Shown: positions 44,635 through 54,170 of the stretch, one piece after another
How positions within the stretch are numbered: position 1 is the first letter of the stretch
How the letters are laid out: the number at the start of each line of letters is the position of its first letter
From: Synechococcus sp. PCC 7335
GTDB lineage: Bacteria; Cyanobacteriota; Cyanobacteriia; Phormidesmidales; Phormidesmidaceae
Direction: 5' to 3'
Assembly (NCBI RefSeq): GCF_000155595.1
Contig: NZ_DS989906.1
Coordinates: 1 to 54,298 of the forward strand
DNA: 54,298 nt
Notes under the pieces: model-generated
Seen by the model: only the letters and a program-made list of their open reading frames with translations
What the model was told of the DNA's origin: nothing
The model's database searches: none
Made by a program: the position numbers and the translations under genes

Positions 44635-44763
44635 ATGAATGCTACTTACATCGCGCTGCAGCCCCAGCCTCCGCCTGGGTTGGCAGGCTCCACTGAGCTT
44701 ATTGACCAGCTGTTAGAGGAATTTTCCCCCATCATTTCCCATGTATTTTGCTGCGATTTCTAA
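44635..44763 (+). CDS. 42-residue peptide ending in Cys-Cys-Asp-Phe
   Basis: ATG 44635 follows TAGGAA (44622-44627) and reads MNATYIALQPQPPPGLAGST, then a predicted helix ELIDQLLEEF and a hydrophobic end SPIISHVFCCDF, stopping at 44763. It lies between cysK and the peroxiredoxin gene, 33 and 21 bp away, in the same direction. Adjacent cysteines in a very short conserved-looking peptide, between cysteine synthesis and peroxide reduction, suggest a redox or metal-binding role, or a precursor peptide; no modifying enzyme is adjacent. Not recognised. Confidence 0.5.
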   Translation: MNATYIALQPQPPPGLAGSTELIDQLLEEFSPIISHVFCCDF

Positions 44764-44784
44764 CTACAACACCAGGAGAAAATT

Positions 44785-45420
44785 ATGACTCTGCAACTAG
44801 GCGATATCGTCCCAAATTTCACTCAACAAACCACCGAGGGTGAAATCAACTTCTATGACTGGGCCGGGAATAGCTGGGTCGTGCTGTTTTCGCACCCCGC
44901 CGACTACACCCCGGTCTGCACGACGGAGTTGGGCAACGTGGCCAAACTCAAACCTGAGTTTGCCAAGCGCGGGGCCAAGGTGATTACCCTCAGTGTGGAT
45001 GGCGTGAAGTCCCATCAGGGCTGGGTTGGGGACATCAACGAAACCCAGCGTACCACCGTGAACTATCCCATCATTGCGGATGAAGACAAGTCGGTGTCGA
45101 ACCTTTACGGCATGATTCACCCAAATGCCAATGCCAAAGTGACGGTGCGGACGGTGTTCATCATCGACCCCAGCAGAAAGCTGCGACTCACGATGACGTA
45201 TCCCCCCACCACTGGGCGGAACTTCACCGAAATTCTGCGGGTATTGGATTCGCTGCAGTTGACCGATAACTACAGCGTCGCCACCCCCGTGGATTGGCAG
45301 GACGGGGAGGATGTGGTGATTGTACCTACCATTCCTACCGATGTAGCCCGACAGAAGTTTCCCAAGGGCGTTAACGAAATCAAGCCCTATCTGCGCTTGA
45401 CGCCGCAGCCGAATCGCTAG
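44785..45420 (+). CDS. 1-Cys peroxiredoxin (Prx6 type)
   Basis: The 211-residue protein matches the Prx6/1-Cys group. The peroxidatic Cys is in HPADYTPVCTTELG (Cys about 47). The long C-terminal domain has RTVFIIDPSRKLRLTMTYPP, and FPKGVNEIKPYLRLTPQP ends the protein. It reduces hydroperoxides in the cytosol with an external thiol. AGGAG precedes the start. Its position behind cysK and the Cys-Cys peptide groups it with thiol metabolism. IS66 copy 2 follows 78 bp after its stop and ends the operon. Confidence 0.95.
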   Translation: MTLQLGDIVPNFTQQTTEGEINFYDWAGNSWVVLFSHPADYTPVCTTELGNVAKLKPEFAKRGAKVITLSVDGVKSHQGWVGDINETQRTTVNYPIIADEDKSVSNLYGMIHPNANAKVTVRTVFIIDPSRKLRLTMTYPPTTGRNFTEILRVLDSLQLTDNYSVATPVDWQDGEDVVIVPTIPTDVARQKFPKGVNEIKPYLRLTPQPNR

Positions 45421-45498
45421 GTGATCGCAATTGCAGCCAGAAAGCAGATAGCTTCCCGAGTCGTTCGCTTGTACCAGTGATGATTTGAGCCCTGGAAC

Positions 45499-46931
45499 GT
45501 AATTGCTCAACTGGGTAGAAAGAGAGAGCCCTGGGCAGACAAAGCAGCTTCAATCGATTGCAGGGCAGATAAGCCCTGACGCTGGCCCGTATTGACGACA
45601 GAGCGAACAGCAGCGAATAGCTCCTTGCCCCACTCAGAGCGAAACCCATTGGTAACTTTGCGGAAGAGGGCACTCATCCGAATTGCCTGCTCACTAGAAT
45701 TGTTGGTCGGTGGAATTGAGTCATCTTCGAGGAACAGAAACAAATTGTCTAGAATGGTCTCGTATCGCTTTTTCAACCGCTGCCCATCGGTTTGAGAAGG
45801 GTCTAGCGACAGCAGCTTTCTGAGTCTGCGTTGAATGGCTAAACGATATTGATATCGCGTAGAGACCGCTAGCTGGTCGCGTCTTTTATGAAGTTTCAGG
45901 GCGTCGAGGAATAACTGCTTCATTGCGGGTGCAAAGACCTCATCGCCAGCGTCTATCGCATACTGCGTATCCCGCAGCTGATGGGCTAGACACACCTGCC
46001 ACTGTTGGCCAGGATGACAACGCTGAGCGCTGAACATATCAGAGACCCAGGTGGCCGGGGTATGCTCGCCTAAAACGGCATAGATAACGTTGGCACCTCG
46101 GCTCGGACAAATCACATGGAGACAAACGTCTTCGTTCTGAAACACCCATTCCCACTCCGTTCTTCCCTCTACCCGAGCACTAGTCTCGTCTGAGCAGATC
46201 AGGGCCGACTGCTGTAGCCGAGTTTGTATCTCTCCTAGCGGTTTCTCCAATCGAGTCTTGACCCGTGAGAGCAGATTAGCTATCGCACCTTCTGATATCG
46301 ATAGATTAAACACCTCTTTGCACAGCTGTTGCAGCCGCTGATAGCTAATGGCATGACCGTAGCGCAGATACGCGATGAATCGTTCTATCGTTTCGCCAAA
46401 CGGTGAACCCGCTGCCAGCTCTGGCGGCACTGTTGCCACACTCTGATACCCGCAGGTTAGGCACTCTCCACAGTAGCGCTCTACTCGCGTCACCACAGGC
46501 GCTATCGGCGGTAGCTCTATCTTGTCGTAGCGACTGTGCAAGTGTTGAGACGTTAGAGGAATTGACTCATGACACGACGGGCAGCACTGTAAATGGGCAC
46601 TTACCCTTTGGTTCGGATTGGCATGAAGCTTGCGGCCACCACCTGCTCTGCCTACGCTCGCTTCTCGGCGCTCACCGCCTTTCTTTTTCGCTTTATTCGC
46701 CTTGAACCCCTTGGATGGCGGCTTACTTGAATTCTGACTGGTCTTCTTTGATCTGCTCTTCAGCCCTTCTATGCTTTTCCGTTGGTTTTGTAACTCTTCC
46801 CATAGCCGCTCTATCAAGGCATCTTTGGCTTCGGGCGTTAGACTGCTTAAATCCGGTAGCTTTTCCATATCACTACCTTACGCCATGACTTATTTCTCGC
46901 AACCTCGCTCAAGGGGGAGTTGAGCAATTAC
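45499..46931 (-). mobile_element. IS66-family element, copy 2
   Basis: The ends GTAATTGCTCAACT and the 1433-bp length are the same as in copy 1 at 26638-28070, but the orientation is opposite. The target duplication CCTGGAAC is present on both sides (45491-45498 and 46932-46939). Both copies are thus complete and were separately inserted. Confidence 0.95.
45507..46868 (-). CDS. IS66-family transposase, copy 2
   Basis: The 453 residues are the same as in copy 1 except for two positions (KSRSKK and SALICSD). All catalytic and zinc-binding motifs are present: CCPSCHES, CGECLTCGYQS, LICSDETSARV and PPTNNSSEQAIRM. With complete ends it may be mobile, and together with copy 1 it brackets about 20 kb in inverted orientation. 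Confidence 0.95.
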   Translation of the reverse strand: MEKLPDLSSLTPEAKDALIERLWEELQNQRKSIEGLKSRSKKTSQNSSKPPSKGFKANKAKKKGGERREASVGRAGGGRKLHANPNQRVSAHLQCCPSCHESIPLTSQHLHSRYDKIELPPIAPVVTRVERYCGECLTCGYQSVATVPPELAAGSPFGETIERFIAYLRYGHAISYQRLQQLCKEVFNLSISEGAIANLLSRVKTRLEKPLGEIQTRLQQSALICSDETSARVEGRTEWEWVFQNEDVCLHVICPSRGANVIYAVLGEHTPATWVSDMFSAQRCHPGQQWQVCLAHQLRDTQYAIDAGDEVFAPAMKQLFLDALKLHKRRDQLAVSTRYQYRLAIQRRLRKLLSLDPSQTDGQRLKKRYETILDNLFLFLEDDSIPPTNNSSEQAIRMSALFRKVTNGFRSEWGKELFAAVRSVVNTGQRQGLSALQSIEAALSAQGSLFLPS

Positions 46932-47068
46932 CCTGGAACTGTATCACTCACGATGCGGTTCTAGGGCTTTCGGGGACTTTCCTTTGCCGACTGCCGATCA
47001 CCACTAACCCCAGTTGAGCCCTTGAAGCCTGAAGCCTCAACTGCTCCCAGCGTGAGGAGAGCATTTTT

Positions 47069-47272
47069 CTAGGCTGGTGTCAGGCCCATGACTCCAGTAA
47101 TATTCATCCCTTCATAGGGCCGCTTAGCCCTCAGCGTTTTAAAACATTCTCCCATTTGAGGATGCCAGATTTTCACGGTCACATCCGGGCTACAGATGGC
47201 CAGCCAAGTGTCGTCAGAATGCCAGTTGAGCCCTCTGACTTCATTGTTGTGACAGTTAAAGAAGTGATCGCA
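47069..47272 (-). pseudogene. WD40 repeat plus tail, remnant downstream of the STAND gene
   Basis: The minus-strand frame reads WNVVTGECDHFFNCHNNEVR, then GLNWHSDDTWLAICSPDVTV, KIWHPQMGECFKTLRAK and RPYEGMNITGVMGLTPA. It is one WD blade with the terminal motif that also ends the neighbouring large protein (RLYEGMNITGVTGISDAQRD). The frame overlaps the end of that gene but differs from it by one frame. It is probably a leftover C-terminus from a duplicated or recombined WD40 gene. Confidence 0.6.
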
Positions 47273-47273
47273 C

Positions 47274-50200
47274 TCACCCGTAACCACATTCCACGATAGC
47301 CCCAAACTGCATCAGGGCATCGCGCTGGGCATCGCTAATGCCGGTCACGCCAGTAATATTCATCCCTTCGTATAGGCGCTCGGGGATGAAGGTGCGAATA
47401 CGGTTGCCGGAGGAGATGTCCCAGAGGGCGATCTCCCCATCCGCATAACCACTCGCTAGCCAGCGATCACAGGGCCTCCACACCAGCGATTGAATGTAGC
47501 TGTTTTGTCCAGACAGCGCTTTGACCCAGGTGCTATGCACAACATCCCAAATCCGAATCGTGGCGTCCGGGCCACTCATAGCTAAGAATTGCCCTTCTGG
47601 ATGCCAAGCGACCGACTGTCGTCCATCGATGCGGCTGTCAAAGATCCGCAGGCATTGCCCGGTCGAGGCATCCCAAAGTCTCACAGTTTGATCTAGGCTG
47701 GCGCTAGCCAGTATCTGTCCATGGGGATGCCACGCCACCGCCACCGCCCATCCCTGATGGCCTTCTAAAGTGCCGATACAGGTGCCTGTCGCCATATTTA
47801 AAAGTTTGATGGTTTGGTCACAGCCGCCACAGGCCAGGATTTGACTGTCAGGACTCCAGGCCAGCTCAAAAATCCAGTTACTACGGCTGGCGGAGTTGGG
47901 GTAAAGCTGAAACAGTTCTCCTGTTTTCATATGCCACAGCCGCAGTAGGGCTTCATCAGAACTGGTGGCCAGCCACTGACCATCAGGGCTAAAGGTGACC
48001 GCCCTGACCCAATCTTTGTATTCATGCCAAACTTGCTTGCAGGCTCCCGTCCTACTGTCCCATAGCCGGACGGTGCGATCATGGGAACCACTGGCAAGTA
48101 GAGGTTCGTGAGGATGAAAGGAAATCGCTTCGACACCGCTAAGATGACCAGAAAACGTTAGCTGTAGATTGCCAGTTCTCAAAGACCAGAGGCGAATCAG
48201 GCTATCAGCATGGCTACTGACCAAATACTCACCCGTGGGGTCAAACGCCATGGCAATGACGTTACGGGTCTGTCCTTGAAGGGTACGGAGACACTGCCCT
48301 GTCTTCGCGTCCCAAAGCCTAACCGTTTTATCATGGGAGCCGCTGGCAAATGTTTGGTTGTTAGGGTGAAATGTAGCATCGCGGATGCCGTTTAGGTGAC
48401 CGGCACAGATGTGTTGACAGCGATAATGTTGAGTGTCCCAGAGGCGAATCGTTTGATCGGCGCTGGTACTCGCCAGGGTATTGCCGTCGGGACTAAAGTT
48501 GAGCGACCAAATTTGGGCTGTATGTTCCCGCAAAGTCTTGAGGCATTGGCCGCTACTCACATCCCATAGCTTGATCGTTTCATCGCGGCTAGCACTGACC
48601 AGCAGGGGTGACTGTTCCTCCGATGCGAGTGGGTGGGGCTGAAATGCGACATCCCAGACTAAATCTAAGTGGCCCCATAGCGTTTGAATGCACTCGCCGC
48701 TGACCACATCCCAAATGCGGATCGATTGATCTTCACCGCTACTGGCAAGAAAACGTCCGTCAGGACTAAACGCCACAGACCAGATCCAACTGGGATGACC
48801 GCTCAAGATGTGCAGAACGGAGCCACTTTCTAGCTCCCAAATACGCACAGTCTGATCATGAGAGCCGCTAGCGAGCCACTTGCCGTCCGGACTCCAGGCG
48901 ATCGCCACCACCCAATTGTCATGTCCCGACAGGGTGTTCAACAGCTTACCTGTGTCGGCATCCCACAGCTTGACGTTGCCATCGGCAGCACTGCTTGCCA
49001 GCAGATGACGCCCACCATAGGCCGGACTTAGAATTGGGCAAAAAGCGACTGCGACGGGACTATACGCGGCAGACCAGGCAGCACCGGTCGGCTCCTGACA
49101 GGTGGCCAGCTTTTGATAATCGGTGGTTTGCCACACGCAAATTTCGCCATGAAAATCGCCCGTCGCCAGCAGCAACCCGTCCGGACTAAAGTTGACCGAA
49201 AAAATTAGCCCAATCATCTGCGTGAAGACCGAGTTAGCTAAGTTGGTGTACCGAAAGTTGACGTGGCGTAGTCCTTTGGCCCGTAAATAAGCATGTTGAA
49301 TCGTCAGGTGCGAGAAGTCAAAGCCACTTAAGTCAAGGTCGAGGTGGCAGCACAAATTGACCAGATTGCCGCCGCCATAGCCTCCCATCTGTAATTCAGA
49401 GCGTCGCAGCGCCGTCAAAATTCTCAAAAGCTGCTGTTCGATAGGCGCGATCGCGGCGAAGGTTCGCCGAAATTCCTGAGCGATAGGAGCCAAGATCAGT
49501 CGAATTTGGCTCTCTCTGACGTACTCTGGCACTGTGGTTTTCACCAAAGCCAAGCTGACGAAAAGCTCAAGTTCGGCGGTGGTGAGTTCTGCCGTGATGC
49601 TTTCAATCAGGCAATCGCCCACATATTCCATAACCACTGGCTGCTGGGTATAGCGACCGCCCTGCCGCTCAATCAGGCTCCGGCGACAGAGAGCTTCTAG
49701 CCCCTCTAGCAAGCGATAGGGAGTTACCGGAGGGATGATATCCTCCTGTAAGGTATCTATCGGGGTCCATTCACGATTGATCGCCAACCAACTCATCAGG
49801 GTCTGCTCTAGGGGAGAGAGGCGGCCAAACTGTTGATCGAGCAGTTGGCGCACGCCGTTAAACAACACCGTTCCCTGGGTGAGAAAGACCTCAATGTCGT
49901 TATCAAACAGATCTTGAATTGAAGTGGCGACAATTTTGAGCGCCAGGGGATTACCGCCGTAGGTCTCAATCAACCGGTGGCGCAGGTCTGCGGAACCCGA
50001 TACCCCTTTGGCAGTCAGGATGGCATCGGCTTCGGTTTGCAGGCCCGATAGCATGAGTGATCGCACTGGCAATTCTGCCCCTTCTCGGGTAGCAATTACC
50101 GCTGGTTTTTCACGGCTGGTCAGCACCACACAGCTCTGGTGAGAGGCATCACCGACCAGCTGCAGCAACTGCTCATAGTCCTCAAAGCCGGGGCAAAATT

Positions 50201-50903
50201 GCCCAAGGGATTGTGGCTGCAAGATCGCCTCCACGTTATCCAGAATAACTAAACAACGAGAGGCTTGTAAGTGAGGCAGCAGGTGGGCGAGCGTCGGTTG
50301 AGTGTCCTGCTGGTTTGACACCAGCGGCACCAATTGCGTCAGTAAGGTTTCCATCGGGGGAGCGTTGCGGAGACTGCGCCAGATAACGATGTCGAAGGCT
50401 GACTGCACCTGCTGAGCAAAGGTTACCCCCAAAGCCGTTTTGCCAATTCCGCCCATTCCCAGCAAGGTCAGCAGGCGACACCGATCCTGAAGCATCCACG
50501 TTCGCAGGGTAGCCAATTCCGCCTCGCGACCGACAAAGAAGCTGACATCAGGCGCTTCACCCCAATCTTGCTTGATGACCGTCTGCGAAATGGTCGCTGC
50601 AGGGGTTGATAGGGCTTGGCCATGGTAGCGCTTTAGGGCCTGTTGAAAGTTCGTTTTGCTAACTTTTTCCCCCAGCGCTTTTGACAGCTGCCGCCAGAGC
50701 TTCGGGCCAATATCCCGTTTCAAGTAATTGATCGAATAGCCTGCTGACTCAGCAATTTCTTCATAGGTTTGATCGGCGATCGCACCTAACAGAATCGTGG
50801 TTTCGACATCAGAAAGATATCGCTGTCCGTAGGCAAACAGAACACCATTGGCCGTTTCAAGAATCTGTTCTGGGTCCATGGAACTGGCTGATAAGAGACT
50901 CAT
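47274..50903 (-). CDS. STAND NTPase with WD40 repeats (NB-ARC type)
   Basis: The 1209-residue protein has several parts: an N-terminal helical/winged-helix domain (residues 9-95: ILLGAIADQTYEEIAESAGY); an NB-ARC NTPase with P-loop GMGGIGKT (149-156), Walker B CLVILDNVEAI and VLTSREKP; a winged helix and helical arm (about 340-520); a short pentapeptide-like patch (LDLSGFDFSHLTIQHAYLRA); and about 14 WD40 blades (from about 565 on; examples GSHDQTVRIWE and SADQTIRLWD). Such proteins are signal-sensing ATPases, which may oligomerise upon ligand binding. Some STAND proteins serve in phage defence; no effector domain is seen here. Near its end (VECGYG) the frame seems to run a few residues past the usual stop. 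Confidence 0.9.
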   Translation of the reverse strand: MSLLSASSMDPEQILETANGVLFAYGQRYLSDVETTILLGAIADQTYEEIAESAGYSINYLKRDIGPKLWRQLSKALGEKVSKTNFQQALKRYHGQALSTPAATISQTVIKQDWGEAPDVSFFVGREAELATLRTWMLQDRCRLLTLLGMGGIGKTALGVTFAQQVQSAFDIVIWRSLRNAPPMETLLTQLVPLVSNQQDTQPTLAHLLPHLQASRCLVILDNVEAILQPQSLGQFCPGFEDYEQLLQLVGDASHQSCVVLTSREKPAVIATREGAELPVRSLMLSGLQTEADAILTAKGVSGSADLRHRLIETYGGNPLALKIVATSIQDLFDNDIEVFLTQGTVLFNGVRQLLDQQFGRLSPLEQTLMSWLAINREWTPIDTLQEDIIPPVTPYRLLEGLEALCRRSLIERQGGRYTQQPVVMEYVGDCLIESITAELTTAELELFVSLALVKTTVPEYVRESQIRLILAPIAQEFRRTFAAIAPIEQQLLRILTALRRSELQMGGYGGGNLVNLCCHLDLDLSGFDFSHLTIQHAYLRAKGLRHVNFRYTNLANSVFTQMIGLIFSVNFSPDGLLLATGDFHGEICVWQTTDYQKLATCQEPTGAAWSAAYSPVAVAFCPILSPAYGGRHLLASSAADGNVKLWDADTGKLLNTLSGHDNWVVAIAWSPDGKWLASGSHDQTVRIWELESGSVLHILSGHPSWIWSVAFSPDGRFLASSGEDQSIRIWDVVSGECIQTLWGHLDLVWDVAFQPHPLASEEQSPLLVSASRDETIKLWDVSSGQCLKTLREHTAQIWSLNFSPDGNTLASTSADQTIRLWDTQHYRCQHICAGHLNGIRDATFHPNNQTFASGSHDKTVRLWDAKTGQCLRTLQGQTRNVIAMAFDPTGEYLVSSHADSLIRLWSLRTGNLQLTFSGHLSGVEAISFHPHEPLLASGSHDRTVRLWDSRTGACKQVWHEYKDWVRAVTFSPDGQWLATSSDEALLRLWHMKTGELFQLYPNSASRSNWIFELAWSPDSQILACGGCDQTIKLLNMATGTCIGTLEGHQGWAVAVAWHPHGQILASASLDQTVRLWDASTGQCLRIFDSRIDGRQSVAWHPEGQFLAMSGPDATIRIWDVVHSTWVKALSGQNSYIQSLVWRPCDRWLASGYADGEIALWDISSGNRIRTFIPERLYEGMNITGVTGISDAQRDALMQFGAIVECGYG

Positions 50904-51047
50904 ACCTTACTTCTCCATAGCTGGGCAACAAAACCCATACCTTCCCCACAACGACAGCCAGCCCGGTTCTCCTTATGCTTGAAAAGCATCATCCAACAGA
51001 ATCGGGAATTTTTAGGGACGCCATGCCAGGATTACCCTTCGCTTATT

Positions 51048-52048
51048 GGAGAGCACCAAGAAGTGTGGGAAAGCCCGGAAATTCGTTGTCTGGCTCCTAC
51101 CGACCCCTCAAGCAGCTAGAGCCTCCAGCTCTGGATACCATCGCTCAAAAGTCGCCTGCCAATTGCCATCGAGAACGCGCGTCCTGACTTGCAATAGGAG
51201 ATGCGCCCCTTTCGGCGTCCATCGCATTTGCTGTTTCTTAACCATTCGCTTGCTGATCACCTGATTCACAGTGGACTCAACGAAGCCCGTCGATATCCTT
51301 TCTCCATTGCGATAACGCTCGCCGTAGTTGGTGATGAACTGCTGATTATGGATGATGTAAGTCTCGAACTCCTCTCCTTTCTTCAGCAGCCTGTTTTGTT
51401 CGGAACTAGTTTCATCCGTATCCAGCGATAACGTCAGCGACTCAACTTTTTGCAATGCCTGAAAAACGTTGCCGTGCTAGAGATACCACTTGATACTCTC
51501 TAGGGTTTTGAGAATGTCCTCCTGCTGCCAGTTATAGTGATAGTTGACCCCTTTCGCCATCTGATTCATCGCAGTAATACGCATAGTGATGTGGAACCAG
51601 TCGAGGAGGTGTTCAGCCTGGGGATTGAGGTACAGCTGCAAGTCTCGTACTGTGTCACCGCCATCCGAGAAGAAGGTGACCTGCTGATTTGGCTGCATTT
51701 CCTGTGACTTGAGCACTTCAAACACCCGTCGTTTCGGCTTTTCGTCGTAGCTGTTGACCAGACCAAAGCATTTAGAGGTACCATCATCAGCAATACTTTT
51801 GCCCGTAATGACTTCAAAGCATCGCTGTTGCTGCGGCTGCGCCTCAGCCCTACGAGCACAAACATAGCCGCCATCAATCCCCATCGTCAGCGGCATATCA
51901 GGACGCGGCAAAGTAGCCCAATTGCGTTCACCGCCTTCGATGAACATAAACCATTCATCGCCCAACTCAGCCTCTAGCCGCTCAGCCATTTGTTGAGTAT
52001 GGTTTCGCACCGTTTCAGCATCTAGGTGTTCATCAATCGGCAGCACTT
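51048..52048 (-). pseudogene. ISKra4-family element, truncated, with nonsense change
   Basis: On the minus strand the frame from about 52048 gives the C-terminal two thirds of the transposase: DEHLDAETVRNHTQQMAERL, LTMGIDGGYV, VITGKSIADDGTSKCFGLVN and FFSDGGDTVRDLQLYLNPQA. TAG at 51477-51479 follows KWYL, and the same frame continues with HGNVFQALQKVE and ends WYPELEALAA at 51108. The nearly complete copy to the right has Trp-Tyr-Leu-Trp there, so TGG became TAG. The terminal repeat GGAGAGCACC is retained at 51048. The N-terminal third is cut where the second copy begins. Confidence 0.85.
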
Positions 52049-52251
52049 GGAAAGCACCAAAAACCTCGGGAAAGCCCGGAAACTCGTTCGAGCCCTGCAT
52101 GAGAGTGTGCCTTCCAGAGCCTGAGAGTGGCGATCACAACCCGTAATCATCAGCCGTAATCAGCATGGTCTCCTGAAAACTCGTTAATCAGCACAAACGA
52201 GTTTTCAACGTTTCCCACACTTTTCGGTAGTCTCATAGTACACTCTCAGAT

Positions 52252-52785
52252 TTGCACTATATCCTTCAGCTGGTGATGGGCTGGAGCGACTATCATCTCA
52301 ACTGCTTTACGATTCACGGCAAGCGCTACGGCGTAGATAATGCAAGCTGTCTTTTCCTCAGCGAGGATACCGACGAAGTGCAGATTGCTGATCTGGGCTT
52401 GAGAGAACGAGAAAAGTTTCGCTACGAATATGACTTTACGGATCGCTGGCATCATCAACTGCGTGTCGAAGCCATTCTTCATCCTGACGAGCCGCTGCTT
52501 ACGCCTGTCTGTGTTGCAGGTGCACGTTCAGCACCGCCAGAAGACTGTGGTGGCGTGATGGCCTATTTCGCTAAACGACAGCACTATTCCTACTGGCGTG
52601 GCATTGAGGTGCTCGCTGATATCCAGGAGCGTGGCAGAGAAGCTGTCTCAGAACATGACGAAGAGATTCGGCGGCTGATGCGATGGCTGAGTCTGGACAA
52701 ATTTGACCGTGATGGGGTGAATTGTCGTCTGAAGCAGTATGCCGAAGGGGATCGCGAATGGTTGTTTGCTGAGGTTATAAGGTAA
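52252..52785 (+). CDS. pRiA4b ORF-3-like passenger protein, N-terminus lost
   Basis: The 177 visible residues match the plasmid pRiA4b ORF-3 family often carried by transposons: LHYILQLVMGWSDYHLNCFT, YEYDFTDRWHHQLRVEAI and GARSAPPEDCGGVMAY. Intact relatives have about 40 residues more at the start (VYQLKVTLKGIKPPIWRR style). Here the frame is open back through HSTLSD but meets TAG about 24 bases upstream, so the N-terminus is missing. Its TAA shares bases with the next ATG (TAATG). Its function is unknown; it is probably an accessory of the element. Confidence 0.75.
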   Translation: MHYILQLVMGWSDYHLNCFTIHGKRYGVDNASCLFLSEDTDEVQIADLGLREREKFRYEYDFTDRWHHQLRVEAILHPDEPLLTPVCVAGARSAPPEDCGGVMAYFAKRQHYSYWRGIEVLADIQERGREAVSEHDEEIRRLMRWLSLDKFDRDGVNCRLKQYAEGDREWLFAEVIR

Positions 52786-54170
52786 TGCCAATCAAAGTTC
52801 AGATTGTGTTTGAAGACGAGACTGGCGGGCCTACGGTGGTGCAGGAAGTCGCTCAAATAGAGCGTGATCAGTTCTCTCCGGCCACACTGGGGCTGACGCT
52901 AGGAGAGGCAAAGACGGTTCTGCATGGGCTGCAACGTCATCTGGTGACAAAGCAGGTTGAGGACTATCAACAACAGCAGCTGGCCTGCCCTGATTGCCAA
53001 CAGCCGCGCCGACTCAAGGATCGCCGCAAGCTAACCTACCGCAGCTTGTTTGGAAAGCTGAAACTTCCCTGCGATCGCTTTTTTCACTGCGACTGTCAGT
53101 CGCATGAAAAGAAAAGCGTCAGCCCGCTGTCAGACTTGCTGGCTGAACGCACGGCTCCTGAATTGTTGTATCTGGAGACAAAGTTCGCTGCACTGATGTC
53201 TTTTGAACAAAGCGCCAAGCTCTTAGCCGAACTCCTACCGCTTGATGAACAGTTGAATGCAGAAACGATCCGAAACCATACTCAACAGATGGCGCAGCGA
53301 GTAGATGCTGAGTTAGGGGAGGAGCGATTTATGTACATTGATTGCTGTGAACGGGACATTGCTGCACTGCCACGGCCTGATATGCCGCTGACGATGGGTA
53401 TCGATGGAGGCTATGTCAGAGCGACCCAGTCGCAGTCTGATCCGAAACAGCCACATCATTTTGAAATCATTACGGGCAAAAGTATTGCCGATGATGGCTC
53501 ATCCAAGTGCTTTGGCTTGGTCAATAGCTACGACACAAAGCCCAAACGCCGGGTATTTGAAGTGCTTCAGTCCCAAGGGATGCAGATGAATCAGCAGGTC
53601 ACCTTTTTCTCGGATGGCGGCGATACGGTACGGGAGCTTCAGCTCTATCTCAATCCACAAGCTGAGCATCTGCTCGATTGGTTCCATATCACCATGCGTA
53701 TTACCGTCATGACTCAGATGGCGAAGGGGATCTCTATCCCGGAAGACTGGTTGATTAAGGATGTGGACAAGACGCTTGAGAGCCTCAAGTGGTATCTCTG
53801 GCACGGCAATGTCTATCAGGCACTGCAAGAGATTGACTGGTTAGCTGATTTACTTGATGCTGATGACCTGACACCTAAGCAACGCCGATTTTTACAGAAG
53901 GTCGAGGAGTTCAAAACCTACATTTCCAACAATCAAGCGTTCATCACCAACTACGGTGAGCGCTATCGCAATGGCGAAAGGATTTCGTCTGGCTTTGTTG
54001 AGTCTACGGTCAATCAGGTGATCAGCAAGCGTATGGTCAAAAAGCAGCAGATGCGGTGGACGAAGAAAGGTGCACACCTGCTCTTACAGGTCAGAACGAA
54101 AGTGCTCGACGGCGACTGGCGTAAAACCTTTGAGCAGTGGTACCCAGAACTAGCTGCTCAAGCGGCTTGA
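52785..54170 (+). CDS. ISKra4-family transposase
   Basis: The 461-residue protein is full length. An N-terminal zinc ribbon region has CPDCQQPRRLKDRRKLTYRS and CDRFFHCDCQ. The catalytic part has LTMGIDGGYV (Asp), FFSDGGDTVRELQLYL (Asp), LLDWFHITMRI and GFVESTVNQVISKRM (Glu). It is coupled to the upstream gene through TAATG. No disruption is seen. The truncated copy at 51048-52048 is clearly related but differs at many residues, so the two are not recent duplicates. Confidence 0.93.
   Translation: MPIKVQIVFEDETGGPTVVQEVAQIERDQFSPATLGLTLGEAKTVLHGLQRHLVTKQVEDYQQQQLACPDCQQPRRLKDRRKLTYRSLFGKLKLPCDRFFHCDCQSHEKKSVSPLSDLLAERTAPELLYLETKFAALMSFEQSAKLLAELLPLDEQLNAETIRNHTQQMAQRVDAELGEERFMYIDCCERDIAALPRPDMPLTMGIDGGYVRATQSQSDPKQPHHFEIITGKSIADDGSSKCFGLVNSYDTKPKRRVFEVLQSQGMQMNQQVTFFSDGGDTVRELQLYLNPQAEHLLDWFHITMRITVMTQMAKGISIPEDWLIKDVDKTLESLKWYLWHGNVYQALQEIDWLADLLDADDLTPKQRRFLQKVEEFKTYISNNQAFITNYGERYRNGERISSGFVESTVNQVISKRMVKKQQMRWTKKGAHLLLQVRTKVLDGDWRKTFEQWYPELAAQAA

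Noticed and set aside
44797-45510. 237-residue minus-strand frame opposite the peroxiredoxin
   Set aside because: Mirror frame of a confidently identified gene.
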